From Durusdinium trenchii (lineage: Eukaryota; Sar; Dinophyceae; Suessiales; Symbiodiniaceae): a stretch of 64,000 bases of DNA. The position numbers were made by a program, and so were the translations under genes. Where the stretch lies: positions 74,876 through 138,875 of the forward strand of contig CAXAMN010003991.1 of assembly GCA_963970005.1 (NCBI GenBank), in the 5' to 3' direction. Under the pieces are notes generated by a model. It had not been told where the DNA came from, did no database searches, and worked only from the letters and a program-made list of their open reading frames with translations. The stretch's first letter is position 1. Every line of letters begins with the position of its first letter. Below, piece by piece: positions 42,360-53,900 of this stretch.

Positions 42360-44417
42360 ATGTGCCATTTCCAACATGCCAAGTCTTCCAAACCTTTCTG
42401 AGAAGCTTTGGATCACCTCTCCAGCGCTCTGGCCAGTCGCTGTTGCTGTTGTTGGCCCTGCACAAGAGCGGGTTCGACCGGACGGCTACCGCCATTGGCC
42501 TTCCACATCCACTCTATGATGAGGCCCACTTCACGATCGGATTCGCTGAACTTGCCAGAGGGACATCAGGTGTGTCATTGTTTCAACGTTGGCCGGCTAC
42601 AATTGTCAAGAGTGCATTTGCTGGACAGAGCCAAGTAGGATGCAGCGCTTTTGGTTTGTCATATATGCAGACGGCCTTCCTTTTTTATTTTAATCGGAGA
42701 ACTGTTTCATTCTTTGCCACATTGTTAAGGTGTTTCTGGTTCATTTACTGTATATGTTTGCATTTGCTTTTGCTTCTGCGGTTTGCACTTTTCCCTTCTG
42801 CCTTTCTCGTTTTGTTATTGTGTGAGCATGTATCCTTTTGGCGTTTTATAGCTTTGCTGCTTTCCTTTAGTACTCTTGCGAGTTAAGGTTCCGTGCTTTT
42901 TGCCTTTTCTTTGTCTTGTTTTCTGCCTTTGCTTGTGCGCTCCGCATTTGCTTTAGTGCAATTATATATATAATTGCATATGTTCGTGCTACAAGCCCTT
43001 CTTGTTGTAAAAGCCAGCAGGCTCACAACATGAAACTAATGTGCAAGGGGAAATTCCGGAGGTGATCATTGATCTCCCGAATTTGTTACAACCAACCAGC
43101 GTTCAACTAAAGTAACCGGGGAAAGATTGTCACCAAAAGTGACCGCTCCACGTGGAGGCTGCCAAGCGCTTGATAAAGGTGCGGGGGCTGGCAAAAGGTT
43201 TAGCTCGTTCATGAGGCACTGTGAAATAAAACACATGTGAGTCAGACACAAGTGTTATTGTGGGAGTGGTTCTCATTTCGTTGGACAATCTCCCTAACTA
43301 CTTTGCTTTTACCGGCTGGACCTGCTTATCTCAACTTTTGGAGTGGGTGTCCGTTGCTTATCTCAACTTTTGGAGTGGGTGTCCGTACACTGTCGGCTTG
43401 CTCATAGTCCATAATGCAAGTGCCAAACAGAACCTGGTACTGGGCCCTGCTTATGGATGCAATCTACAAGTGCCATGCAACAAGAATTGAAGGTTCTTTG
43501 CCGTGATGCCTGTGGTCGAATCAGTGCTGCCCCTATGGAGTCGCTCTCGCGACCGGTGCTGGCACTGGTGCGGAGAACTCAGTTGGAGATGCAATGTTGG
43601 CCCATGAGGTGAGCAGGTGGACTGGACACATACACGACGAGGCTTACCTGAAAGTTTTTGAACTACAGTATATATTCTAGAATACGCTATGACCATAATC
43701 TGTGGCTTTTTGATTGGAGTGTATCCTCCATCAATATTTCGATCAAGCCGGTCTGAGGCAGAGCTTCGGGGGATGCATCGTCCTGCACTGCATGCTTTGA
43801 CGGAGCGTCTCGGGTGCCCCACCTTATTGTGTTTCTGGAAGGAAAGTGTTTCAAGTTTCAATTTGGCTATATAGTCTCCACATCAAAGAGCTTTTTTGTG
43901 CGCACATAATCTATGTGATCTTTATGTTGTAATTCTATATTACTGTAGACATTATTATATATGCACACATAACTATTATACTACATTCTGATGCCATTTC
44001 TTCACAGCTGCGGGAGCACTTGTGAAAAAACTTTTTGTTGATCCTTGGGACCATGTGCATCAAATGAATCGTAGGGATGAAGCAAACTGGAGGTCAGGGC
44101 GACTTCTTTCGCTCTCTCCGACAGCATTCGTCTCCCTGGTTTATGCACATCGTTCAGCCCTCAGTTGTCCAGAGAAGTTATGTAATGGGTGGGGTGAGGG
44201 AATGTGGCCGCTAGTAGGAGGCCATCGCTAGTAGGTTGGAGGCCATCGCTATTAGATTCCTTTTGCTACTAGGTTGCCGCTGCCCACACTTTTCATGGAC
44301 TTTGCACTCTCTTGGCTGCTTGCAGGGATGGTCCGTGGGCCCGTACCAGCGGAGAAGCTCCGGATGCCTTTGTGCTTGGCCTTTGGCGCCTTACTGCACA
44401 AAATGACTCCCAAGCAG
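42360..44417 (+). CDS. Three phase-consistent exons of an unrecognised gene
   Basis: Exons 42360-42569, 44008-44092 and 44326-44417, all with GT-AG introns, join without a stop. The product reads DVPFPTCQVFQTFLRSF, LLLLLALHKSGFDRTATAIG, then ALVKKLFVDPWDHVHQMNRR and DGPWARTSGEAPDAFVLGLW. Composition is that of a globular, mostly soluble protein. No family is recognised. First and last exons are not identified, and whether it is expressed is unknown. Confidence 0.4.
43323..43386. repeat. 32-bp tandem duplication
   Basis: Two consecutive near-identical copies of a 32-bp segment containing CTCAACTTTTGGAGTGGGTG, inside the long intron of the unrecognised gene. Confidence 0.85.
44210..44285 (-). 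repeat. Minisatellite-related AGTAGCGATGGCC copies
   Basis: In reverse orientation this carries two to three units of the 21-bp array seen at 30438-31227 (CCTACTAGCGATGGCCTCC). It lies in an intron of the unrecognised gene. Confidence 0.75.
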
Positions 44418-44800
44418 GTGCCTTTTTGTTATTGTTTTAAGGGCATGTGTCAGATGTCAAGATGGGCTTAATCAAACTGAGCATTTGCCATTTCTATGAA
44501 CTTGGCCTGGAATGCCTCGAAGGTTGCGAGTTGCATTGAGAGCTTGAAGGCATACAGCTACAAGGCTAGCGATTGGACACTCTCGACCAGCTGCATTCAG
44601 ACCTTGAGCCGCAAAACTTGCAAGCACAGTTTCTGCAGCTCGAGCACGACAACCGCAGGCATATCGCCATGTCTTCAATGCAGCGTATGAGAGGTTGGCA
44701 AGAGCATTGGAGGCGCAAGTAGAAGGCAAGAAGGCTTTTTGTGCCAGGGTTTTGAAATTTTGCTGTCTACTGGTCTGAGCTATTCCTCCACGGACAATAA

Positions 44801-45542
44801 TGTTGGATCCTGATTAGTAAATAGGTCCTCTATAATACTAATTTTTTCCAAATTTATTCAGACCCCCCTTTTTGAAAAATGGTACCTCTATAATGCTAAA
44901 TCTTTTTTGGGCCCTAAATTTCTAAATTGGAAACCCAATTAATAAGGTTTTGAATTCCTTCTGAGGCCAATGATTATGCTTCATTAGCTGATATAGCTTT
45001 CTCTAGGTTTCTTCAAAACTGCCAGCTGACCAAAACCACCAATTCCCCAATTAAACCCTCTATAAAACATTGCTCCTAAACAAATTTTCAAGGTAGTAGA
45101 CCAGGAAGGCACCTGATCCNNNNNNNNNNAATTTTCAAGGTAGTAGACCAGGAAGGCACCTGATCCTCAATAATAAATTTGTTTTTGGGTCCTCAATTGT
45201 GAAAAGTTTTTTCCACTGGAAAAAATTGTTCATGGAATCTTCCTTTACTTAGGAAGCCATGGAAGCTGAGGAGCTGAGGAAGAAGCTGAAAGCTTGGGGC
45301 TTCTCTTGAGCTGAAGATCTGAGGCTGCAAAGCAAAAGGATTACTGAGAACAAGAGAACAATTACAAAGCACCTGAGAAAGGAAGCTGAATACAATCTAT
45401 GAAAGGAAAATGAATACTACAATCAATTACAAAAGATCCCTCACCAGGAATCCAGATTTGTTTTGGTGATAGTTTATTATAGAGGACCCCCTGTTTGTTT
45501 GAGGGGAGGGGGGGGGCCCTATTTACTAATCAGGCGCCAACA
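44801..45542. mobile_element. Non-autonomous terminal-inverted-repeat element
   Basis: Left end TGTTGGATCCTGATTAGTAA (44801 onward) is the inverse of the right end (45518-45542) over 25 bp with two mismatches. Inner blocks TCCTCTATAAT (44826-44836) and ATTATAGAGGA (45476-45486) are also perfectly inverted. There is no transposase ORF; the interior is AT-rich with repeated CCTCTATAA. Possible extension of the repeats by ATAA makes the target duplication unclear. It contains a 10-N gap. Confidence 0.7.
45120..45129. other. Assembly gap of 10 N flanked by a duplicated 37-mer
   Basis: The 37 bases before the gap (45083-45119) are repeated exactly after it (45130-45166). This indicates two overlapping contig ends left unmerged, not a real duplication. 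Confidence 0.9.
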
Positions 45543-46907
45543 TTATATATTATATATACTTTTCAATTAGACATGCCGCTGTCAGGCATATGCTACGATC
45601 CTTTCGCAATTCTAACGCCCTCAGAGGCTCGCAAGTCGAATGGTCACAGAACCCCCCCATGCCTTGAACTGATGGGCAGTGCTTTTGGCTGGTCATCATT
45701 GGTTACAAGAGCCAGAAAACCCCGATGAATCCCCAACAAGGATGCTTTGGGGGTGAAGCACCTGTAAAACCATGGCATCTGTCAGGAAACCTGCAAAACC
45801 CTGATGCCAGACCTCCTGACAAGCAAAAGATGACCATACAGCTGGTGCGTTTTTTTTGCAGTCCATAGCAGCATAGCAGTGAAATCCTTATCACTTCTGG
45901 TGGTGATTGAGTTTTTTTGTTCTTTCTACGCGCCCTGGATTGACTTCTGGATCTTGTGAATGGGAGGTAGCGATGGCCATCCGCTCCTTTCCTGCCCTCA
46001 AGTTTGAGGACCACAGATTTTGGTGGCAGCAGCAGCTAAGGGAACACGGAGCGAAGTTGTAAATGGAGGTTTCAAGAGATGAACTGAGGGTAGAAGTAGA
46101 TACTACTGTAATGCTTTGAGAGGCTGAGTCTCACTTTGCTTGCGACGTATATTTACATATGAATCATGGAATCATATGGAACATTCCAACACAGTGCTTT
46201 GCTCTAGTTTCCCAAGCAGCTCGCTCATTTATTTGCAGGAGCCTCACCTCTTGCTGCGTATGCTGCACTCCTTGTCCCCAAATGCCAGGCACACTCCAGG
46301 GGGGGTAGGGGGAGCTAGGGGAACTAGGTAGCTTGGCAATGAGGTAAGTAGTATATATATATACTAGTAGCTGGACGGAAAAGTGCAAAAGAACCTTGCG
46401 CATAGTTAGTGAAACATGTTTGTTGACCTTATTGAAATTCAGCGTGTGAGAGGTTCCTAAATTTGTGCAGAGCTTTTCTTGTGTTGCAACAGCCTGCAGT
46501 CCCCTGCTGATGATTGCAGGCAGGCGACTGTTGGAAACAGTCTACAAGTGCTTTCTGTCGTTGATGGTTAAATTGTGAGGCGATAACTTTGCCGTGACAA
46601 TGAAACAAGTATGACAAAGTCCTTAGCAAAGCATCAACCCGACCCGTCCGTCTTCCATCAGTCTTATTCCGTTGCAACCAACGCTCAGTGGTTCAATACA
46701 GGTCTCCATGGTTTCCTTCCATGGGTAGGTCTCCGTAGCCTTCAAGTCGGATGAATCTCCATGTTGGAACTGTCGCTGACCTGACAAATGTTTGACAGCT
46801 TGGGTTGAACTTCCATGGAGAGGCACTTCCGATGCTCAGGACTGTGCCACAAGTGAAGCTTCCACATGAACAGTGCGAGCGCTTCTTTCGATTCTTATTT
46901 TTCCTTT
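45543..46907. other. Unassigned region
   Basis: No recognisable gene. Contains a TA-rich microsatellite near 46350-46366 and scattered short ORFs without motifs. A possible short exon reading EPHLLLRMLHSLSPNARHTPG follows a TTTGCAG near 46239. Confidence 0.4.
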
Positions 46908-46912
46908 GTATC
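46908..46912. repeat. Target-site duplication GTATC (left)
   Basis: GTATC precedes the left LTR and recurs right after the right LTR at 55649-55653. Confidence 0.88.
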
Positions 46913-47045
46913 TGACAATTCAGAGCAAGCATTTTGATGCATCCATGTTCGTGGTTCCAGGATCCGCGAGCCATTTGTTTCCTTCGCGCTCACCTCGGTG
47001 TGCGGAAAACCGTGTTCGACCGTGCGCAGCGCATGGCCTTGTTAA
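46913..47045 (+). repeat. Left LTR of element 2 (133 bp)
   Basis: Starts TGACAATTCAGAGC and ends CCTTGTTAA. Its end was fixed by the GTATC duplication at the right side. A primer-binding site TGGCACCGGAGC follows at 47048, two bases after the LTR. Confidence 0.9.
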
Positions 47046-47092
47046 GTTGGCACCGGAGCTAGGTTCTGGGCTGACCTTCGAGATCTTCGACT

Positions 47093-47929
47093 ATGCCTGT
47101 CGCCCGACAGGTCTTTGACCTTGCTGCTGATGACACAGAGGATGGCTCTGAGCTGCATGATGGTTGGGATGACCTCGACCCGATCGGTGCGGCGCCCTCT
47201 GAGTCAGGTTGGTCAGAACCCAGACACTCGATCCAGGTTGAGCATGAGCCCGAGCTTAGCGCTGCCCACGAGGCCCCTAGCTTGTCGACTTCACCCGCTC
47301 CTTGGCGATGTTCGGTCTGTGATTTTGACCGCTACCACATGGTTGGCTCCACTTGGACTTGCAGCCGATGCTCTTCGACCGACTTCTACCTGGCCACGAG
47401 GCCCACCAAAAGGGTCACCAGCAGCGGCACTTGGATGTTCGTCCCTCACGAGACTGGTGGTTCTGAGCCTCTTGAACCTCCGGCTCAAGCTACACGTCGC
47501 CGGAAGAAGAAGAAAAGAGTGACCACTGGACCTCCGAGCGGACCACCGAGCTCGACCGCAGAAGCTGATGAGTGGCCGGAGTCACAAACGCCGACGGTTG
47601 ACCCAGTTGTTGAACCTGGACCTGTTCACCCTCATCCTAAGGTCCAACCAGGTCCTCGGCTACCAAGAGCACGACCTCAACCAGACCATGGAGCTACAGC
47701 CCCTACACCCCATGACAACATCCGGAACGATGTGAACACTGTCGACGCCTTTGCCGGGACCAGCCCTCAGACGGCAATGAGACAGACCTCGGACAGTTCC
47801 ACGACATGGAATTCCCGGAAGGGACCTGAGCCTGGCATCAAATGGAAGTCGGGCCAGTATCCTGCTGTCCCGACATGGAAGTACGACAGTCAGGACACGC
47901 GTGCCTTCGCAAAGTACAAGAAAAGATAG
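47093..47929 (+). CDS. N-terminal gag ORF with zinc finger, element 2
   Basis: 278 residues from a good ATG 45 nt after the primer site. An acidic start leads to WRCSVCDFDRY...TWTCSRCSS (C-X2-C...C-X2-C; about residues 77-103), resembling a RanBP2-like or ribbon finger, then a Lys-rich and Pro-rich region. The last residues (WKYDSQDTRAFAKYKKR) lead naturally into the gag core, which lies in the -1 frame. The TAG at 47927-47929 follows an A4 run, so a single-base difference may separate them. Confidence 0.7.
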   Translation: MPVARQVFDLAADDTEDGSELHDGWDDLDPIGAAPSESGWSEPRHSIQVEHEPELSAAHEAPSLSTSPAPWRCSVCDFDRYHMVGSTWTCSRCSSTDFYLATRPTKRVTSSGTWMFVPHETGGSEPLEPPAQATRRRKKKKRVTTGPPSGPPSSTAEADEWPESQTPTVDPVVEPGPVHPHPKVQPGPRLPRARPQPDHGATAPTPHDNIRNDVNTVDAFAGTSPQTAMRQTSDSSTTWNSRKGPEPGIKWKSGQYPAVPTWKYDSQDTRAFAKYKKR

Positions 47930-50900
47930 CAATCTGGCAGCTTCAAATGAAGGCCTACGCCCCGCCGAAAGAGCAGGCCCTGTTGGTCTACAACTCCCTC
48001 ACGGGAGAACCTGAACAAGAATTGGAACACATGGCCATCGATGACTTCTATGTGGAGGACGGAGTCCAGCGAATTCTCCAAAAGCTGCAGCGACCTTTTG
48101 AACAACGTGTCATTTACCAAAAGAGGAGATTTTTGCAGGACTTCGAACAGATTCGCCGCTACCAAGGCGAAACGATGAGGGCCTATGTGCTTCGCTTTCG
48201 GCGGGTGCAACGCTCGCTGACAGCTGTTGGAGTGAATTTGGAGGCCACGTTTGATGGAGAAGCATTCGGGTCAAGATTGTTGGACCGTTCAGGCCTTTCC
48301 CATGCTGATCAACGCCTCATACTGGTGGGCACGCAACAAAGCCTGGACTTTGAGGCCATTGCTGAATGCCTCACACTTCAGTGGCCAGAGTTCAGAGCTC
48401 CTCCACCAGTCGTGAACAAAGACGGCAAAGCCTTGGGCAAAAGTGGGAAGAACAACATGAGCACTTCATCCTCCTCGAGCTCTACTTCATTCACCTCCTC
48501 TTCACAGACTTCCAAAGGAAGCGGAAAGGGGATTCCTCGGCGACAAGCCTTTGTCGCGAACGCGACTGAGGCACCACCTGAGGACGATGATGAGTTTCTC
48601 GAGGTGATTGACGAGGAGCCCGAGCAGGAAGAAGAAGGCCATGAAGGCCATGATGAGACGGCAGATGCCGGAGAAGCAGATGCTGACGGCCAAGAGGCCG
48701 ACCTTTCGGAGATCGCGGACATCCTCACCGTGACGGCTCGCAAGCTCTGTGGAGTGACGCTTGGGAGGAAGTTCACCACCTCCAACCCATCGAAGAAGAC
48801 ACGGCTTCCTCCAGAAGAGCTCAAGAAGGTTACTCACTGTTCCGCCTGCGGCGGATTGGGCCATTGGGCCGGTGATGCACAGTGCCCACATGGTGCAAAA
48901 AGCACCAAAGGTGGATCCAAGGGGAAGACCCCGTTCGTTCATGACAAGAGCAACAGCCAAAAGGGTTCCTCCTCCTCGTACCGCGTCAGCATGGTTCATC
49001 ATGATGGAGGCCTTGACATTGTTGAGGACACCCCTGAGGATTCACATGAGTATGGCACGATGTTCACCATCAGCATGATTGGTTTTGAGTCCACAATCAC
49101 CGTTCATGAAGTTCAGTGTACCCCCAAGGTTTTTGAGGGCATGATGATCATCGATTCGGCATGCCAACGGAACTGCTGCGGTCAAGAATGGTTTGATCAC
49201 CACGTCGAATACCTCAAGAACTATGACATGGTTCCCAAGATCGTTGATTGCCACGAGACCTACCAGTTCGGCAAGGGATCCCCAACGATAGCAACAAAGA
49301 AGGCCTACATCCCTTGCGTTATTGGTGGACAACCCCTTCTACTAGGTGTGGCAATCCTCCCAGAGAAGATCCCCTTTCTTGGCAGCAACAGCTTGTTGGA
49401 CATTTTGCAAACCAACCTCCGATTGCCGGTTCGACGAGTCGAGTTCGAGCTTTTGAACATTGCAGTTGATCTTTTTCAAGTTGGAGGTCATTTTGCTATC
49501 AAGTTGTTTGATTGTGATCGTTCACAAGCACCTCATCGATGGCATGTTTGGAAGTTGTTTTCTCAGCCGCATGTTTGGAAGTCACCACATCCTGAGCTTC
49601 TCATTCCACCGCTTCAGATGAGTGCCCAAGCATCTCGCAATTCGCTGCGTAAGCCCTGGGACGATGAGACGTGCACCGCCCCCATGGCTGGTGGCCTGGA
49701 AGCGAATGGTGCTCGCCATGTACGGCTTTGTCTCCAACCTGATCACCTACACGACCAAGGCGGCAAGACTCCATTTGGTTCCACGGGATTTCCTTTGGAG
49801 GGCATTCCCACCTTACGACGCTCTTCAAGCTCCAGTCCCCTTGCCGAAGGACTGCGACCATGCCAAAGTGAAGCGTCATGGCAACGCTCACGGACGGTTT
49901 GCAACCTGCCTCACATGCCACATGAAGTGGCGATGGAACGCAGCCGTCGAGAAGTGGGAAACAAAGGTCTCATCGCCAAGCTCCTCTACGCCATTGCAGC
50001 CATTGCCGGCACCATCCTCAGCAACGATCCTCAAGGATTCAGAAGCGGCGATGTTGAGCAAAGGAGCCAAAGCGAAGCCAAAGCCGACGAAGCGGCCGGG
50101 CTATGCCAAGACTATTTCATCGGCGAGCTCTACGACAAGCACCTCCCAGAGGTTCTGGACGGACTTCAGCACATGGGAACTGAAGACGGAACACCTGCCG
50201 GCGGAACTTCAACACGAGGTATGGCAGATCTGCGAACAAGCTTCACCTCTGGACGCCGAGCCCGCCAACATGACGGAGTACATGTTCCTGAACGAGCTCA
50301 GCTTCGAGGCTCAGCGCACCTCAATGGAGAAGACGGCAGATCAGCGCCGACACCACCGCCTCATGGAGCTCGGAGTGATCCCACATCAGGAAATCCACCT
50401 GGACGACGAGGACGAGACCTTCGACTGAGAGGCATGTGGAAAAGGAGCTATGAGGTCCTCGAGATGGAGCGCAAGACCTATCTGGTTGGCAAGACCGTGG
50501 CAGATCGACCTCCTCCATATGTTGATTTGCTTGAGCTGTTTGCAGGCACCGCCACGATGTCTTCATTGGCCCATCACTATGACCTCATCGCCATGGAGCC
50601 CCAGGACTTGCTCTATGGCCAGAACTTCAAGGACCGTGCAACCAGAGACCGGATCTTCCAGATGATCAAGACCTATAAGCCCTGGCTGGTGCCCATGGGC
50701 GTTGATTGCCGGCTCTGGAACCACTTCTCCAAGAACATGAATTGGAGCTCTTCAGATCGGCTGGCACTCCTCGAAGAGCTTCGTGAAGAGGAACGGGAAC
50801 TTCCCCGTTTTGCGACAAAGGTGGCAAGAGAACAGTTGGCCAATGGTCGATACTTCCTCATCGAGAACCCTCTTAGGTCTGATCTCTGGACCCTCGATGA

Positions 50901-53900
50901 GATTCAAGCTTTGATGCAAGAGCCTGGCGTATGGTCTACGACCTTGGATGCTGGAGCCTTTGGCGCCGAGATAGATGGCGACCCCATCATCAAGACCATG
51001 CGATGGATTGGCAATCAACCTGGCTTGCATGAGGCCTTGCGTCGACGTCTTTCACCCTTGGAGCGTCAATACTGCAAGCCCATTGAGGGCTCAATGACGA
51101 AACCATCACAGGCTTATCCAGACCTTCTGCGCCGCACCATCTTGCAAGAGCTTCGTGGATTGGTTGCGCAACATGAACCACATCGGTTTGGGCCACCACT
51201 TCATCAAGTTATGGCAGTTTCACAGCCAACGACTGATCTCTCCCAATGGGACAAGCTCACCGAGTACATCACCAACTCCTTTGAGCGGTCAGCAAAACGA
51301 CCATACTATGTGGATGTCAAGTCCGACATGGGCAAAGAGATTTCCAACCTCCTCAGGATGGACCTAGACAAGATTCATGTCGTCTATGCACCAACCACGA
51401 GGAGAACACCTGTGAACACGGTCGCGACCGGCTGGTCGACTCGAGCTGCCTACCTGTCTCATGCAGACGGTACACGGGCCATTGAGATCGAAGATGTTGG
51501 TGACATTGTCTTTCCAAGGCAGCGGTTCTCGAAGCCAGTCACGTTTGCAATATTTGCTTTTGGCCACCGCTGGAGTGTACCTGAGGCAGCAACAGATCCT
51601 TCTTCATCCACGACGGCCATTCCTGGACTTGTGACGGACATCAGCTTCCCAGGAGCCAAAGAAGTGACACAGGATGTCAAGCGAGCCATTGCCAGGCTCC
51701 ACATCAATCTTGGACATCCAACAGCTCAAGAACTCACCCGCCTGTTGGCATATCAGGGCAAGATCAGCGCATCCATCATCAAGACAGTTCAACACCTGGA
51801 ATGCGCCACATGTGAACGACTACGACTTCCACAGCATCCTCGGCCGGCAGCGATGCCACGCATGCAAGCTGGACAGTTCAATGATGAAGTTCAAATGGAC
51901 TTTTTCTTTGGAAGGACTCTCAACAGCACCACCTTCGGCGTCCTTGGCATTGTGGACAGAGCAACTGGCTTGCGTCAGGCTGTGTTGATGGATGATCGAA
52001 CCTCCGAGAACATGTTCACCCTGTTTGAGGAGGCATGGCTTCGACCGTATGGCATCCCTGTTCGAGTTCGCTGTGACCCTGACACCAGCTTCAAGGGGTT
52101 CTTTGAGAGGAAGCTACAAAGCTTGGGATGCACAGTTGAACATTGTCCACCTGAAGCTCACCACGTCATCGGCATGGTGGAACGTCGCAACGCAGTTCTG
52201 AGGCTGACGCTGGAAAAGGTCATTGACCACATGGGAGTTGTGGACAAGCGTGATGTCAAGACAGCCCTCACTGCGACCGTCCATGCCATGAACAACATGT
52301 GCTTTTCACGAGGCCGGACGGCCTACCAAGCCGTGTTTGGTCGCCAACCTCGACTACCAGACAATGTCTTGGAAGATGAAACTGTGCTTGCCTCTTCCTC
52401 ACAGGTCTACAACCCTGTGGACGAGGAGACAGACAACCCGGCACTACGTGCTGAGATGGCTCGTTGCGAGGCCATCAAATGCCTGGCTGACATGAATGCC
52501 AGTCAGTCTTTGCGAAGGGCACTTTTGAGGAAGACTCGCATCACGAAGGTTCCGGACGTGATGCCTGGGCAGAGAGTGGCAATATGGAGATGGCAGAAAC
52601 GTGGAGCAAAGAAGCGAGGTGCTTGGACTATGTGCAGGTTCCTCTCGTGGGATCCAAGTCACCCTGGACGGCAAGCTTGGGTTCGGTTGGGCTCCACTAC
52701 TGTCCTGACCACTGCGGAGCAGATGAGGACCGCCTTTGGCTTTGAGCAGTGGACTCCAGATGAAGAAGATATAGCGGCCCTAAAGAATGCCACGACCCAG
52801 TTTCAAGAGAGCCTCCTCGACGACCAACGTGGACCACCTCCAAAGGAGATCGACGAACTCCCAGCGGTTGACGAGATTGCTGAGGCTTCAACACAAACAC
52901 CTGTGATGACAGCTCTCCCATCGGCAGCTGCAGCACCTGCAACGCCTGAGATCGAGCAGATTCCACCAAGGACTGTCACAGTCAATGTTGACAGCCCCAC
53001 AAACATATACAAGCAGAAGCACACAGCAGTCAATGTCTACCAGCGCTTTGAACACGTACCACATACACCACCAGTACAACGGAAGGGTCGCTCTCGGACA
53101 CCACCATCCCGAGGGCTACATGCACACTCCTTCCAACCGTTTCACCCTCCGGAGCAGGCACTCGCTCCGATGACACCAGGGGACAAAACATTGACCCTTG
53201 GCGCACCTTTGGCACTACCACCACACTCTGAGGCCTTGCGCACTGAACCAGCATCTCTTCATGAAGTACAACCTCACGAAGAACAAGGCGCAACAGAGGT
53301 GATGGAAGCACCGCACACAGAGACTGAGCAACAGTCCCACACAGAACAACTGGTTCCACCACCAGTACCTGAGCACACAGAAGCACAACAGATGCAAGAA
53401 GCAGAGCAACAAGCAGTTGAACAAACAACAGCGTCCGCGGCAGATGAACAACCACTGGCACCAGCAACGGATGAGACAACACTGCCTACCTTGCCGCAGA
53501 AACGACCTTTTGACTCACTGCGCACGACACTGTGGTCCGAGGAAGACGGCGCAATCACACGGGCACCGTCAGGATGGGATGGCTCACCCCCACTCCTTTC
53601 CTATGGACCAGCATCACAACAGTGCTTCAAAGCATATGCAGCCACACACCAACGACAAAAGGACGCAGCAACAATAGACAAAGATCCCAATGAGTCAGAC
53701 AGCGCCCAGGGATCAAGTGATGAAGACAACACCACAAGCAAAGCACACCAGCAGAAGACCATGACTCGACAGGAGTCCAAGCAGATGGATCGAGAGATCC
53801 CTTGGCGACAGATTCTTCAACTTCCACCGGCCATGATCGACAAGTACCTTGCGGCCATTGACAAAGAGGCCCTGTCTTGGGAAGAGTGGCGATCCATCCG

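Noticed and set aside
44320..44470. Reading CLAFGALLHKM as a lipid-transfer (vitellogenin-N) exon
   Set aside because: That frame does not stay in phase with the upstream exons, whereas the DGPWARTSGEAPD frame does. The resemblance is short.
46731..46747. CCGTAGCC followed by TTCAAG, resembling the start and end of the spliced leader
   Set aside because: Only 8 consecutive bases match and the middle of the leader is missing. Expected by chance in 64 kb.
53030..53558. Minus-strand frames of 94-150 residues opposite the Gln/His-rich linker of element 2
   Set aside because: Shadow frames of a strongly biased coding sequence. Runs of Val/Cys/Leu reflect the complement of Gln/His/Thr codons.
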